Shown here: one piece after another, positions 49,258-59,291 of the stretch
Layout of the letters: each line of letters opens with the position of its first letter
Position numbering within the stretch: position 1 is the stretch's first letter
Assembly: GCF_002000485.1 (NCBI RefSeq)
Contig: NZ_MLAJ01000005.1
Location: forward strand, 75,806-139,805
Length of the DNA stretch: 64,000 nt
Reading direction: 5' to 3'
Source: Rodentibacter ratti
Lineage (GTDB): Bacteria; Pseudomonadota; Gammaproteobacteria; Enterobacterales; Pasteurellaceae
The notes under the pieces: generated by a model
What the model saw: only the letters and a program-made list of their open reading frames with translations
The model's database searches: none
What the model was told of the DNA's origin: nothing
Translations under genes and position numbers: made by a program

Positions 49258-51084
49258 ATGTTTGATGCGAAAAAATTTCTGACGGATGTTTCTCACGAAC
49301 CCGGTGTTTATCGTATGTATGACGATAAAGATCAGGTAATTTACGTGGGCAAAGCCAAGGATTTAAAAAAACGTCTGTCGAGTTATTTCCGCTCCAATCT
49401 CAGCAGTAAGAAAACAGAAGCATTAGTGGCGTCTATTCATCATATTGACACCACGATCACTTCTTCCGAAACAGAAGCTTTATTATTGGAACACAATTTC
49501 ATCAAGCTTTATCAGCCCCGTTATAACGTGCTGTTGCGTGATGATAAATCCTATCCTTTTATTTTATTAACCAAAGAACGCCACCCACGCATTACTGCTT
49601 ATCGTGGTGCAAAAAAAATTGCCGGCGAATATTTTGGACCTTATCCCCATGCAGGGGCAGTACGGGAAACCTTATCCTTGATCCAAAAATTATTTCCGGT
49701 ACGACAGTGTGAAAACTCCGTTTATGGCAATCGCTCACGCCCTTGTTTGCAATATCAGATCGGACGGTGTTCTGCGCCTTGTGTATCTGGCTATGTGACA
49801 GATGAAGAATATTCACAACAAGTGGAATTGGCCCGTTTATTTTTACAAGGCAAAGATCAACAAGTGTTGGATTATTTGATTGGCAAAATGGATCAGGCAA
49901 GTCGGGATTTGGATTTTGAACAAGCCGCGCGTTATCGTGATCAAATCCAAGCGGTGCGATCGGTTATCGAAAAACAGTTTGTTTCCAATGAGCGGTTAGA
50001 CGATATGGATATTATGTCCATTGCCTATCAACACGGTCTTGCTTGTGTACAGGTGATGTTTATCCGTCAAGGAAAAGTATTGGGCAATCGCAGTTATTTC
50101 CCCAAAGTGCCGGCAAATACGGATCTTTCCGAGTTAACGGAAACCTTTGTAGGGCAATTTTATTTGCAAGGACATCAAGGCAGAAGTATTCCAAATCGTA
50201 TTATTGTGGATCGGAAACTCACGGAAAAAGCAGAATTGGAAACCCTACTCACAGAACAAGCGGGCAGAAAAGTGACGATCCAAGATACGGTGAAAGGGGA
50301 TAAAAGTAAATATTTACAGTTGGCACAGGTGAATGCAAAAGCCGCACTCGCTACCCAACTCAAGCAATCCTCACGAATGTCCGAGCGTTATCAGGCATTA
50401 TGCGAATTACTCGGTATGTCGGAAATTAAGCGAATGGAATGTTTTGATATTAGTCATACCATGGGGAATCAAACGGTGGCATCTTGTGTGGTGTTTAATC
50501 AAGAAGGTCCGTTAAAATCTGATTATCGGCGATTTAATATTGAAGGCATTACCGGTGGTGATGACTATGCGGCAATGGAGCAAGCCCTCAAAAAACGCTA
50601 TGACCGTGATTTAGAAGAAGACAAAATTCCTGATGTGATCTTTATTGATGGCGGAAAAGGGCAACTCAATCGTGCTTTGGATGTATTTCAGAATTTGAAT
50701 GTAAAATGGGATAAAAATCGACCGCACTTAATCGGCGTAGCAAAGGGCGTAGATCGCCGAGCAGGGCAGGAAGTGCTGATTATCAGCAAACAAAATCGTG
50801 AAATCCATTTACCTGATGACAGTTTGGCTTTACATTTAATCCAGCATATTCGTGATGAAAGTCACCATCACGCCATTAGCGGACATCGTAAAAAACGCCA
50901 AAATGCTTTCACCCAAAGTGGTTTGGAAACCATTGAGGGGGTAGGGGCAAAACGCCGTCAAGCCTTATTGAAATACCTTGGTGGTTTACAGGGCGTGAAA
51001 AATGCCACCCTGGACGAAATCGCTTCTGTTCCGGGGATTTCAAAGAAATTGGCAGAGACGATTTATGAAACTTTGAAAAGCTAG
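49258..51084 (+). CDS. uvrC: UvrC, excinuclease ABC subunit C
   Basis: A 608-residue nuclease that makes both incisions in nucleotide excision repair. The GIY-YIG domain ([20 protein letters not shown]) at residues 11-35 makes the 3' cut; a UvrB-binding UVR helix ([17 protein letters not shown]) is at about 220; the RNase H-like domain ([34 protein letters not shown]) makes the 5' cut; tandem HhH motifs ([37 protein letters not shown]) close it. Confidence 0.96.
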   Translation: MFDAKKFLTDVSHEPGVYRMYDDKDQVIYVGKAKDLKKRLSSYFRSNLSSKKTEALVASIHHIDTTITSSETEALLLEHNFIKLYQPRYNVLLRDDKSYPFILLTKERHPRITAYRGAKKIAGEYFGPYPHAGAVRETLSLIQKLFPVRQCENSVYGNRSRPCLQYQIGRCSAPCVSGYVTDEEYSQQVELARLFLQGKDQQVLDYLIGKMDQASRDLDFEQAARYRDQIQAVRSVIEKQFVSNERLDDMDIMSIAYQHGLACVQVMFIRQGKVLGNRSYFPKVPANTDLSELTETFVGQFYLQGHQGRSIPNRIIVDRKLTEKAELETLLTEQAGRKVTIQDTVKGDKSKYLQLAQVNAKAALATQLKQSSRMSERYQALCELLGMSEIKRMECFDISHTMGNQTVASCVVFNQEGPLKSDYRRFNIEGITGGDDYAAMEQALKKRYDRDLEEDKIPDVIFIDGGKGQLNRALDVFQNLNVKWDKNRPHLIGVAKGVDRRAGQEVLIISKQNREIHLPDDSLALHLIQHIRDESHHHAISGHRKKRQNAFTQSGLETIEGVGAKRRQALLKYLGGLQGVKNATLDEIASVPGISKKLAETIYETLKS

Positions 51085-51154
51085 TGAAATACTCATTGCT
51101 TTTCTTTATAAAGTGATTATGATCCGTTTTTTTGAATTTTTATAGGAACAAATT

Positions 51155-51868
51155 ATGTTTGAATGGCTTAGTGATCCCGAAGCTTGGCTTTCTCTTGCAA
51201 CACTAACCGCACTTGAAATCGTTTTGGGGATAGATAACATTATTTTTATTAGTATCTTAGTGGGACGTTTACCGGCGCATCAACGTCAGTCCGGTCGTGT
51301 TATCGGCTTATCTTTAGCGATGATCACCCGAGTTTTACTCTTGATGTCGTTAGCTTGGATGATGAAATTGACTCATCCGTTGTTCACTGTGTTTAATCAA
51401 GAGATTTCCGGACGGGATTTAATTTTATTCTTGGGTGGTTTATTCTTAATTGTCAAAAGTATCGGAGAAATTAAAGAAGCGCTCCATCCTGAAGAACATC
51501 ATAAAAATGAAAGTCAAAAGAAAGTGAGTTATCTTGGTGTATTGATCCAAATAGCCATACTGGATATTGTGTTTTCCCTTGACTCTGTGATTACGGCTGT
51601 CGGTATGGCAGAACATTTACCGGTGATGGTTTTAGCGATTATTATTGCGGTAGGGGTGATGATGTTTGCCGCCAAACCTATCGGTGATTTTGTGGATACC
51701 CATCCAACTTTAAAAATTCTCGCTTTAGCATTTTTAATTCTAGTGGGAATCAGCCTCATTGCAGAAAGTCTTGATATACATATCTCAAAAGGCTATATTT
51801 ACTTTGCTATGGGCTTTTCCGTAGTAGTGGAAATGTTGAATATCAGAATGAGAAAATTAATGAAATAG
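51155..51868 (+). CDS. TerC family membrane protein (YgdQ-like)
   Basis: A 237-residue membrane protein with seven segments and two acidic motifs, LTALEIVLGIDNIIFISIL and IAILDIVFSLDSVITAVGMA, that form the proposed metal site of TerC proteins. Some TerC proteins export manganese and help load secreted metalloenzymes; this is family knowledge and not shown here. AGGAAC precedes the start. Confidence 0.88.
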   Translation: MFEWLSDPEAWLSLATLTALEIVLGIDNIIFISILVGRLPAHQRQSGRVIGLSLAMITRVLLLMSLAWMMKLTHPLFTVFNQEISGRDLILFLGGLFLIVKSIGEIKEALHPEEHHKNESQKKVSYLGVLIQIAILDIVFSLDSVITAVGMAEHLPVMVLAIIIAVGVMMFAAKPIGDFVDTHPTLKILALAFLILVGISLIAESLDIHISKGYIYFAMGFSVVVEMLNIRMRKLMK

Positions 51869-51869
51869 T

Positions 51870-51903
51870 AAAAAAGTGCGGTCAAAAATGATCGCATTTT
51901 TTA
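51870..51903 (+). terminator. Terminator after the TerC-family gene (decayed inverted USS)
   Basis: AAAAAGTGCGGTCA faces TGATCGCATTTTTT. The right arm differs from an uptake signal at two bases, but both changes keep G-U pairs, so the hairpin is intact while the second uptake signal is lost. Confidence 0.75.
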
Positions 51904-51997
51904 TATAAATTAATATTTTTGATCTATTCAAATTTCTTATTTATTTTTCTGAAGAATCCAACCATAATACTAGGACATTTTTCTAAAAGGACTTACT

Positions 51998-54271
51998 ATG
52001 AATATCCAGAACATAATTAAACAACATCATCTTGAATTACTTTTCCAACAAGGTTTATTTGGTATTGAAAAAGAAAGCCAGCGTGTCTATGCGGACGGTT
52101 CGATTGTAACGACTGATCACCCGAAGGCCTTTGGTAATCGTAGTTTTCATCCATATATCCAAACAGATTTTGCTGAAAGCCAGCTGGAATTGGTCACTCC
52201 GCCGAGTAAAACATTAGAAAATGCAATGCGTTGGCTTTCCGCTATTCACGAAGTAACGTTACGTACCCTCCCCGAAGATGAATATATTTTCCCATTTAGT
52301 ATGCCGGCAGGGTTGCCACCGGAAAATCAAATCAAAGTTGCACAATTAGATAATCCGGAAGATGTGGCATATCGTGAACATTTGGTGAAAAGCTACGGTA
52401 AATATAAACAAATGGTGAGTGGAATTCACTATAACTTCCAACTTGATCCGGCATTTGTGCAAGCGCTATTTGAGGCTCAAACGGAACAAAAAAGTGCGGT
52501 AGATTTTCAGAATGATTTATATCTAAAAATTGCGAAAAATTTCCTTCGTTATCAATGGATTCTACTTTATTTATTTTCTGCTACACCGACAGTTGATAAA
52601 AATTACTTCCGTAACGGTAGCCCACTTAAACCCAATCAATATGTGCGTAGCCTACGCTCAAGCCAATTTGGTTATGTAAACGATCCGGAAATCAAAGTCT
52701 CTTTTGAAAGCTTACAATCCTACGCCGATAGCCTTGAACATTGGGTGAACAGTGGAAAGTTGATTGCGGAGAAAGAATTTTATTCTAATGTTCGTTTGCG
52801 TGGTGCGAATAAAGCCCGTGATTTAGTCAAAACCGGTATCCAATATCTTGAGTTCCGCCTTTTTGATCTCAATCCTTTTGCCCCTTATGGTATGACGTTG
52901 GAAGATGCGAAATTTATCCATTATTTCATTTTATTGATGGCATGGTTGGAGCACACGGCTGATCAAGATGACGTAGAATTAGGCAAAACCCGTCTTGCGG
53001 AAGTGGCTTGGGAAGATCCTTTATCACCAACGACCTACTCTGTGGAAGGGGAATTAGTATTACTTGAGATGCAAAAGATGCTTGAAGCTCTTCAAGCAAG
53101 TGATGAAATTAAAACTATCGTAAAAGACAAATTTGCACAATTTGCTAATCCTCGTGACACACTTTGTGCCAATGTTGTCGTTGCTATTGAGAAGTTTGGG
53201 GGTTATCAAAAATTGGGGGCGGATATTGCGAAAGGTAATAAGAAAAATGCCTTTGAACGTTTTTATGCCTTATCCGCCTTTGACAATATGGAGCTTTCAA
53301 CCCAAGCATTAATGTTTGATGCGATTCAAAAAGGTTTGAAAGTTGAAATTTTAGATGAACGTGATCAGTTTTTAAGCCTGCAATATGGCGATCATATTGA
53401 ATATGTGAAAAATGGCAATATGACTTCACATGATCGTTATATTTCACCCTTAATTATGGAAAATAAAGTCGTCACGAAAAAAGTGTTGGCAAAAGCCGGT
53501 TTTAATGTGCCGCAAAGTGTGGAATTTACCGATATAGAAAGTGCGGTCAAAAATTTCCCACTTTTTGAAAATCGGGCGGTGGTGATTAAACCAAAATCCA
53601 CAAATTTCGGGCTTGGTATCACGATTTTCCAATATGGCGTACAAAACCGAGATGATTTTGCCAAAGCCGTAGAAATTGCTTTCCGTGAAGATAAAGAAAT
53701 TATGGTGGAAGATTATTTGGTCGGCACGGAATATCGTTTCTTTGTGTTAGGTGATCAAACTTTAGCTGTATTATTACGTGTACCGGCAAATGTGGTTGGT
53801 GATGGGGTACATTCAATTAAAGAATTAGTGGCAATGAAAAATGATCACCCATTACGCGGTGATGGTAGCCGTACCCCATTGAAGAAAATTGTCCTCGGCG
53901 ATATTGAAAAACTTCAATTAAAAGAACAGGGATGGACGATTGATTCTATACCCCCAAGGGATCTTATTGTGCAATTACGGGCTAATTCAAATATTAGTAC
54001 CGGGGGAGATTCCATTGATATGACGGATCAAATGCACGAAAGTTATAAGCAGCTTGCCGTGGACATTTCTCATGCTATGGGGGCGGCCGTATGTGGTGTC
54101 GATTTAATTATTCCGGATTTAACAAAACCGGCTGAGCCTCATCTCCAATCTTGGGGCGTGATTGAAGCCAATTTTAATCCAATGATGATGATGCATATTT
54201 TCCCGTATGCAGGACAATCACGCAGAGTCACCTTGGATGTGCTCAAAATGTTATTTCCTGAAATGAAATAA
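51998..54271 (+). CDS. gshF: GshF (GshAB), bifunctional glutathione synthetase
   Basis: A 757-residue fusion: an N-terminal gamma-glutamate-cysteine ligase (LFGIEKESQRVYADGSIVTT, SESQLELVTPP-like FAESQLELVTPPSKTLE, GIHYNFQL) and a C-terminal ATP-grasp domain (KPKSTNFGLGITIF, EDYLVGTEYRFFVLGDQTLA, VIEANFNPMMMMHIFPYAG) that adds glycine. Such fused enzymes occur in Pasteurellaceae and some Gram-positives and escape glutathione feedback. AAGGAC precedes the start. It adds to the peroxide and methionine repair genes elsewhere in the window. Confidence 0.95.
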   Translation: MNIQNIIKQHHLELLFQQGLFGIEKESQRVYADGSIVTTDHPKAFGNRSFHPYIQTDFAESQLELVTPPSKTLENAMRWLSAIHEVTLRTLPEDEYIFPFSMPAGLPPENQIKVAQLDNPEDVAYREHLVKSYGKYKQMVSGIHYNFQLDPAFVQALFEAQTEQKSAVDFQNDLYLKIAKNFLRYQWILLYLFSATPTVDKNYFRNGSPLKPNQYVRSLRSSQFGYVNDPEIKVSFESLQSYADSLEHWVNSGKLIAEKEFYSNVRLRGANKARDLVKTGIQYLEFRLFDLNPFAPYGMTLEDAKFIHYFILLMAWLEHTADQDDVELGKTRLAEVAWEDPLSPTTYSVEGELVLLEMQKMLEALQASDEIKTIVKDKFAQFANPRDTLCANVVVAIEKFGGYQKLGADIAKGNKKNAFERFYALSAFDNMELSTQALMFDAIQKGLKVEILDERDQFLSLQYGDHIEYVKNGNMTSHDRYISPLIMENKVVTKKVLAKAGFNVPQSVEFTDIESAVKNFPLFENRAVVIKPKSTNFGLGITIFQYGVQNRDDFAKAVEIAFREDKEIMVEDYLVGTEYRFFVLGDQTLAVLLRVPANVVGDGVHSIKELVAMKNDHPLRGDGSRTPLKKIVLGDIEKLQLKEQGWTIDSIPPRDLIVQLRANSNISTGGDSIDMTDQMHESYKQLAVDISHAMGAAVCGVDLIIPDLTKPAEPHLQSWGVIEANFNPMMMMHIFPYAGQSRRVTLDVLKMLFPEMK

Positions 54272-54303
54272 TATCGTCAATGGAAAAGTTGGCGTTTATA
54301 AAA

Positions 54304-54336
54304 TGTCGGGTTTCGCCATCGGTGAAACCCGATGTA
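54304..54336 (+). terminator. Hairpin after gshF
   Basis: TCGGGTTTC and GAAACCCGA form a perfect 9-bp stem around a 9-base loop. The T-run is missing (TGTAAAT follows), so the call is moderate. Confidence 0.55.
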
Positions 54337-54395
54337 AATAGAATCAGATTAAGCTAAAATAGCCCCAAATTTAAATCACTCAACATCAAATATTA

Positions 54396-55469
54396 ATGAC
54401 AACATTTACCCTAGAACCTCAAGATAATACACGCCTTCAATCCCTTTGTGGTGCATTTGATGAACATCTCAAACTGATCGAAAAAGAGTTTAATCTGAGC
54501 ATTGCCCGCAATAATTTCACTTTTACCCTTAAATCAAATGAAGATAACCCCAAACCCTACCACGAAAAACTCATTCAAAGTGCGGTTAAATTAATCCAAG
54601 ATTTATATGTGGAAACTGCGCCGATCAAGGGGAAAGTGAATGAATTAGATTTAGAAGATGTGCACATTGCTCTACAAGAAAGCCGAATGCTTTCTCAATC
54701 GGAATCGACAAGAACGGAAAGTCAGGTTTATAGCACAACGATTAAAACCAAACGTGGTGTGATTAAGCCACGCGGGGAAAATCAAATTCAATATTTACAT
54801 AATATTTTGACTCACGATATTAGTTTTGGTATCGGCCCAGCAGGCACAGGAAAAACCTTTTTAGCCGTAGCCGCAGCAGTGGAAGCCCTTGAGCGGCAAG
54901 AGATCCGACGTATCTTATTAACCCGTCCGGCAGTTGAGGCTGGAGAAAAACTCGGTTTCTTACCGGGAGATTTAGGGCAAAAAATCGAACCTTATTTACG
55001 CCCTCTTTATGATGCTTTATTTGAAATGCTAGGCTTTGAACGTGTGCAAAAACTGATGGAACGTAATGTGATTGAAATTGCCCCGTTAGCCTATATGCGG
55101 GGGCGAACATTAAATGATAGTTTTATCATTTTAGATGAAAGTCAAAATACCACAGTGGAGCAAATGAAAATGTTCCTCACCCGTATCGGCTTTAATTCTA
55201 AAGCAGTGATCACCGGTGATGTGACCCAAATTGATTTACCGCGTAGTACCAAATCAGGTTTACGCCATGCCATTGAAGTATTAGAAAGTGTCCCTGAGCT
55301 AAGTTTCAATTATTTTGATAGTCAAGATATTGTGCGTCATCCGGTGGTGGCAAAAGTGGTACAAGCCTATGAAGCATGGGAAATCCAAGATGAAATCCGC
55401 CGTAAAGCCTTAGCCGAAGAACGCAAAGCGGAGCGGGAAAAAGAGCGGTCAGTTTTAACCGAGAATTGA
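54396..55469 (+). CDS. ybeZ: PhoH-like ATPase (YbeZ)
   Basis: A 357-residue PhoH-family NTPase. An N-terminal KH-like region (to about 110) is followed by Walker [39 protein letters not shown], Walker [21 protein letters not shown], and [17 protein letters not shown]. Adjacent ybeY, which acts in ribosome assembly and RNA processing, is the conserved partner. The charged C-terminal tail ([18 protein letters not shown]) is typical. Confidence 0.93.
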   Translation: MTTFTLEPQDNTRLQSLCGAFDEHLKLIEKEFNLSIARNNFTFTLKSNEDNPKPYHEKLIQSAVKLIQDLYVETAPIKGKVNELDLEDVHIALQESRMLSQSESTRTESQVYSTTIKTKRGVIKPRGENQIQYLHNILTHDISFGIGPAGTGKTFLAVAAAVEALERQEIRRILLTRPAVEAGEKLGFLPGDLGQKIEPYLRPLYDALFEMLGFERVQKLMERNVIEIAPLAYMRGRTLNDSFIILDESQNTTVEQMKMFLTRIGFNSKAVITGDVTQIDLPRSTKSGLRHAIEVLESVPELSFNYFDSQDIVRHPVVAKVVQAYEAWEIQDEIRRKALAEERKAEREKERSVLTEN

Positions 55470-55479
55470 GAAGGATAGT

Positions 55480-55947
55480 ATGGGAAATATGTTAATTGAT
55501 TTACAGATCGCCACTGAAAATACGCAAGGTTTGCCAACGGAACAACAAATTACTCAATGGGCAACTGCAGCTGTGCAGCCGGAAATCGATAACGTGGAAA
55601 TGACAGTGCGTATTGTAGATGAAGGGGAAAGCCACGAACTCAATCTCACTTATCGTGGAAAAGATCGCCCAACAAATGTACTTTCTTTTCCCTTTGAATG
55701 TCCTGATGAAGTTGAGTTGCCTTTATTGGGCGATTTAGTGATTTGTCGCCAAGTGGTAGAGCGTGAAGCCATCGAGCAAGAAAAACCACTCATGGCGCAT
55801 TGGGCGCATATGGTGGTGCACGGCAGTTTGCATTTATTAGGTTATGATCATATCGAAGATGAGGAGGCCGAAGAAATGGAAAGCCTAGAAACACAGATTA
55901 TGCAAAATTTAGGTTTTGCTGATCCCTATTTGTTAGAAAAAGAATGA
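55480..55947 (+). CDS. ybeY: YbeY, endoribonuclease / rRNA maturation factor
   Basis: A 155-residue UPF0054 metalloprotein with the zinc motif [15 protein letters not shown] (H-x3-H-x5-H) near residues 118-132. The N-terminal [20 protein letters not shown] and [16 protein letters not shown] are also conserved. It matures 16S rRNA ends and helps ribosome quality control. AGAAGGA precedes ATG 55480 at 5 bases; an ATG at 55489 is alternative. Ten bases separate it from ybeZ. Confidence 0.95.
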   Translation: MGNMLIDLQIATENTQGLPTEQQITQWATAAVQPEIDNVEMTVRIVDEGESHELNLTYRGKDRPTNVLSFPFECPDEVELPLLGDLVICRQVVEREAIEQEKPLMAHWAHMVVHGSLHLLGYDHIEDEEAEEMESLETQIMQNLGFADPYLLEKE

Positions 55948-55964
55948 AATGATTTGGAGTCACC

Positions 55965-56750
55965 ATGTATAAAGCCGTATTCAGCGATTTTGACGGAACG
56001 CTATTAACCTCAGATCATAAAATTTCCCCAAGAACCTTGGCGGCAATTCAACGTATCACCCGCAATGGTATTCCTTTTGTTCCTATTTCAGCCCGTTCCC
56101 CCCTTGGTATTTTGCCTTATGCCAAGCAAATAGAACATTATAATGTCATTGTGGCATTTAGCGGTGCGTTGATTTTAGATCGAAATTTGACCGCACTTTA
56201 TTCCGTGAATATTTCCTCAGAGGATATTCAAAAAATTAATCAGGTTTTGGCACAGTATCCGGAATTAGGTGTGAATTATTACACCAATGACGATTGTGTG
56301 GCGCGTGATGTCAATAATAAATGGGTCATTTTTGAGAAGAGTGTGACGAAGATTCAAATCGATCCTTATGATGAAAGTGCGGTTTATTCGCCACACAAAA
56401 TTCAAATTATTGGTGAAACAGATGAAATCATTGAGATTGAGAAACGTCTAAAAGCGGCTTTTCCACATTTAAGTATTTTTCGTTCTCACCAAAATTTCTT
56501 GGAAGTGATGCATCAATCCGCCACAAAAGGCAATGCAGTGCGTTTTTTAGAAGATTATTTCCATGTCAAAATTGAGGAAACGGTTGCCTTTGGAGATAAT
56601 TTTAACGACTTGGATATGCTGGAAAATGTCGGGCTTGGTGTGGCAATGGGCAATGCTCCCGAAGAGATCAAACAAGCCGCCAATCGTGTTACCGCAACAA
56701 ATAATGAGGATGGATTAGCCCTGATTTTGGAGGAGATTTTCCCGGAATAA
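55965..56750 (+). CDS. Cof-type HAD-IIB family phosphatase
   Basis: A 261-residue HAD hydrolase with the catalytic motif I FSDFDGTLLTSDHKISPRTL (nucleophile Asp10 region), motif II ISAR in PFVPISARSPLG, motif III Lys in SATKGNAVRF, and motif IV FGDNFNDLDMLENVGLGVAM. Members act on sugar phosphates, PLP or other small phosphates; the substrate is not clear. It lies 17 bases after ybeY and probably ends that transcript. Confidence 0.88.
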   Translation: MYKAVFSDFDGTLLTSDHKISPRTLAAIQRITRNGIPFVPISARSPLGILPYAKQIEHYNVIVAFSGALILDRNLTALYSVNISSEDIQKINQVLAQYPELGVNYYTNDDCVARDVNNKWVIFEKSVTKIQIDPYDESAVYSPHKIQIIGETDEIIEIEKRLKAAFPHLSIFRSHQNFLEVMHQSATKGNAVRFLEDYFHVKIEETVAFGDNFNDLDMLENVGLGVAMGNAPEEIKQAANRVTATNNEDGLALILEEIFPE

Positions 56751-56765
56751 AAAACGATAAAAAAA

Positions 56766-56818
56766 TAACCGCACTTTACCTGAGTATTGCTTATTTTAAG
56801 GCTAAGTGCGGGGTTTTA
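56766..56818 (+). terminator. Imperfect inverted USS after the Cof gene
   Basis: ACCGCACTT (56768) and AAGTGCGGG (56804) face each other 27 bases apart, followed by GTTTT. A long loop and one mismatch make this a weak terminator call. It marks the end of the conserved block; no further gene is seen until 56933. Confidence 0.4.
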
Positions 56819-56932
56819 TGAGTGAAACCGAATGCAGTAGGGAGGTCTATAAAATATAGGGATTGCCTAAACTAAAAGAGGGATTTGACCTTATCCCAAA
56901 AAGAATTTGTTTGGCTCGTTTATTTCCTTATT

Positions 56933-57598
56933 TTAATCCTTGACAACAGGGTAGTATGGTTTCCCCCAATTTATTTCTTGATGATTTTCCATCATGATTT
57001 GCAATATTTCAGGGATAAGCAAAGATAACACTCGGCAACCGTCTTTTAATTGCCCACGATTTGTTTGGCTATTATAGGTTGCTCCACCATGTAGGATTTG
57101 ATTACGCAGAGTATATAAACGAGAAAAAACAACTCTTAGAATATAGGGGGTATCAACATTTTCTAAAGCCAAATAAGCTTTTTCTCTATTATTCTTGAAA
57201 GACTGTTTAAATTGCTTTTTTGAAATTTGTCCATTCTGATAATTCCAAAAAGTCTGATAGACAAATTTATTTTCAATTAATACACAGATAGCCTTTGCAA
57301 ATTTATTCCAGATCAGATCATAAAGTCGCTGAGATTTATCACACTCACAAATTGAAAGTAAAAAGCGATTAAATTCTTTTCTTTCACCGGGATAAATATC
57401 CATCTCCCTTGCATACGCCGAATTAAATGAAATCCATAATGCAATAAATTGTGTATCCAAATCATCCAATTCTTTTGCATTTTCAGATTTTTCTAACCAA
57501 CTAATTGCACGGTGAATCCGTAAACGGAAATCCTCGGTGTAATTGTCGATATTTCTATGTTCTTGGAAATAGGTTTTAAGAGTTTGGGCGGTAGGCAT
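56933..57598 (-). CDS. HEPN-domain protein of unknown function
   Basis: A 221-residue, all-helical protein. RVVFSRLYTLRNQILHGGAT near residues 155-174 contains R-N-x3-H (Arg165, Asn166, His170), the R-x4-6-H motif of HEPN domains, many of which are metal-independent RNases in toxin or defence systems. The rest (LDTQFIALWISFNSAYARE) resembles Apea-like HEPN proteins. No antitoxin or nucleotidyltransferase gene is next to it; the following gene on the minus strand is the sodium channel remnant. The gene is AT-rich, as is the whole block to the right. AGAGGA precedes the start. Confidence 0.7.
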   Translation of the reverse strand: MPTAQTLKTYFQEHRNIDNYTEDFRLRIHRAISWLEKSENAKELDDLDTQFIALWISFNSAYAREMDIYPGERKEFNRFLLSICECDKSQRLYDLIWNKFAKAICVLIENKFVYQTFWNYQNGQISKKQFKQSFKNNREKAYLALENVDTPYILRVVFSRLYTLRNQILHGGATYNSQTNRGQLKDGCRVLSLLIPEILQIMMENHQEINWGKPYYPVVKD

Positions 57599-57902
57599 TG
57601 TTACTTTATCCTCTAGTATTTATTTCTAACAGATAATAGCATTATATTAAAATTTGTCCTAGATGATTAAGTTTGGTTACTTTTAATAATTAATCATATT
57701 TTAATTATATATATTTCAGATGTTTAGTAGATATTACAAAAATAATGTTTATATTCGTTTCTATGTGAGAGGTGGTTACCAAAGAGAAAGCAATAAATTT
57801 ATTTTTATGCTAGTCTGGGTGTTCTTTATTTATTGCTTTCTCAAGATAAATAGTGTTTTTAACTATTGTTCTTTATAAGGAGTTAAGGTTTTCTCTAAAA
57901 TA
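57599..57902. other. AT-rich gap with a 15-bp inverted repeat
   Basis: About 300 bases with no supported gene. GAGAAAGCAATAAAT (57784-57798) and ATTTATTGCTTTCTC (57828-57842) are perfect inverted arms separated by 29 bases. This could be a terminator for the channel remnant, a processed RNA or the end pair of a lost mobile element. No uptake signals are present here. Confidence 0.5.
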
Positions 57903-58705
57903 TCATTGTTTAGAATAGTTTTTCTGAATGATATCTTTTAATTCTTTTATTTCATTTTCTAATAGATTAATTTTTTCAAATAGTTTGTCTTCTTTTTCTT
58001 GAATTTTTAAATGCATTTCATATTCTTTGATTTCGGTAATACAATCAACAATAATACCAATAGCAATATTTAAAACAATGTAGCTAGCAATAAGTAAAAA
58101 ACTAATAAAAATAACCCAAGCATACGGATCTATTTGTAATATAGGACGCACAATGCCTGAAGACCAACTATCAAAAGTCATTATTTGAAATAGCGTGTAA
58201 AAGCTCTCCGTCAAACTACCAAAATATTGAGGGTATACATCACTATATAAATGTGTTGTTAATACCGCATAAATATATATAATACGATAAATAATAAAAC
58301 TGCAACACCTTGCATAGAATGGAGAGATTTAAATAACTCCTGTGTAATAATCCGCATTTTAGGGATCGCAGATAAAAAACGTAATATACGAATAACACGG
58401 ATAATTCTAAATACCGATAGCAGACCAAACTCAGCAAGTACCGAGATAAAAACAATCCCTAAATCAAATATATTCCAACAGCTTTTAAAAAACACTCTCC
58501 CTGTATAAATAACTTTAAACAAAATCTCTAAAACAAATATAGCTAAACAAAAATTACTAATTATTGTCAAATAATTTCCTATCTTATTAGAAATAGCAGG
58601 ATAAGTATCTAGCCCAACGACAATAGCATTAACAATAATTAACCCTAGAATAAACTTATTTATCAACTTTATTCTATTAGATAGAATAGTGCTATATTTT
58701 TTCAT
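57903..58705 (-). pseudogene. Voltage-gated sodium channel-like gene (NavBac type), frameshifted
   Basis: The first part has an S1-S4 voltage sensor: NKFILGLIIVNAIVVGLDTY (S1), LEILFKVIY (S3 region) and the Arg-rich S4 VFRIIRVIRILRFLSAIP, then S5 to VAVLLFIVLY. There the frame breaks in a TA run at about 58272-58282 and stops. In the +2 frame the protein goes on: AVLTTHLYSDVYPQYFGSLT, pore motif FQIMTFDSWSSGIVRPIL, S6 VIFISFLLIASYIVLNIAIG, and a coiled-coil tail. Removal of one TA restores one frame of about 267 residues. The filter TFDSWSS has Asp where NaChBac has Glu. It is most probably inactive, but a length-variable TA run could also switch it. Confidence 0.85.
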
Positions 58706-58848
58706 GGTGTATAATCCACTTAAAATGAAATCCCATTACCACAATCAAGAAGATCCTAATAAATAAAATTATTAGTAATAGACATAATCCTCGTATCGTA
58801 AAAATTCACGATTATTATGGTATTGTTCAATTGATTGTAAAATTCAAA

Positions 58849-58874
58849 AAAATCGACCACTTGTGGTCGATTTT
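58849..58874 (-). terminator. Strong terminator of the toxin operon
   Basis: AAAATCGACCAC and GTGGTCGATTTT form a perfect 12-bp stem with a 2-base loop; on the minus strand seven T follow. It lies 7 bases past the SUKH gene stop. Confidence 0.92.
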
Positions 58875-58880
58875 ACTAGA

Positions 58881-59276
58881 CTAATATAGTTTCTCTAAAA
58901 ATTCGGAGAATGTATCCGCTAAAGGCTCAATTTGGTCACTTTCATGTTTCCAGTAAACGATTTTCCCTTGATAAAGACAGATAAGGTTACCCCCAGAATT
59001 ACTCGCAAAGGCAACTAAACTTTTAAATTGTGTATCAAGCCCTAAAAAATCATAAATATTTTCAGTATCATCGGTATTAAGTGATAATAATTTTTTAAAT
59101 TCGCACTCCTTTTCACTGACAGTATCAAAATATTTATTTGATGGTCTGCCATTATTAAATTTAAAAATAATCTCTTTGAGATCATTAGGAAATTGAATTC
59201 CTGCATTTTTTTCAAAATTGATCAAAGCATTTTTATCTTTGATAGGTTTAACATATTTCCACGTTAATTCTGTCAT
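58881..59276 (-). CDS. SUKH (SMI1/KNR4) family immunity protein
   Basis: A 131-residue protein with the SUKH pattern: WKYVKPIKDKNALINFEKNA, FPNDLKEIIFKFNNGRPSN early (the P-x-D/E-L/Y-K ... N-G-G/R motif), then FASNSGGNLICLYQGKIVYW and KHE near residues 91-114. SUKH proteins neutralise many nuclease toxins, WHH nucleases among them. It lies 15 bases after the WHH effector gene on the same strand, the usual toxin-immunity order. AGGAG precedes the start. Confidence 0.88.
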   Translation of the reverse strand: MTELTWKYVKPIKDKNALINFEKNAGIQFPNDLKEIIFKFNNGRPSNKYFDTVSEKECEFKKLLSLNTDDTENIYDFLGLDTQFKSLVAFASNSGGNLICLYQGKIVYWKHESDQIEPLADTFSEFLEKLY

Positions 59277-59291
59277 GACTCTTTTCTCCTA

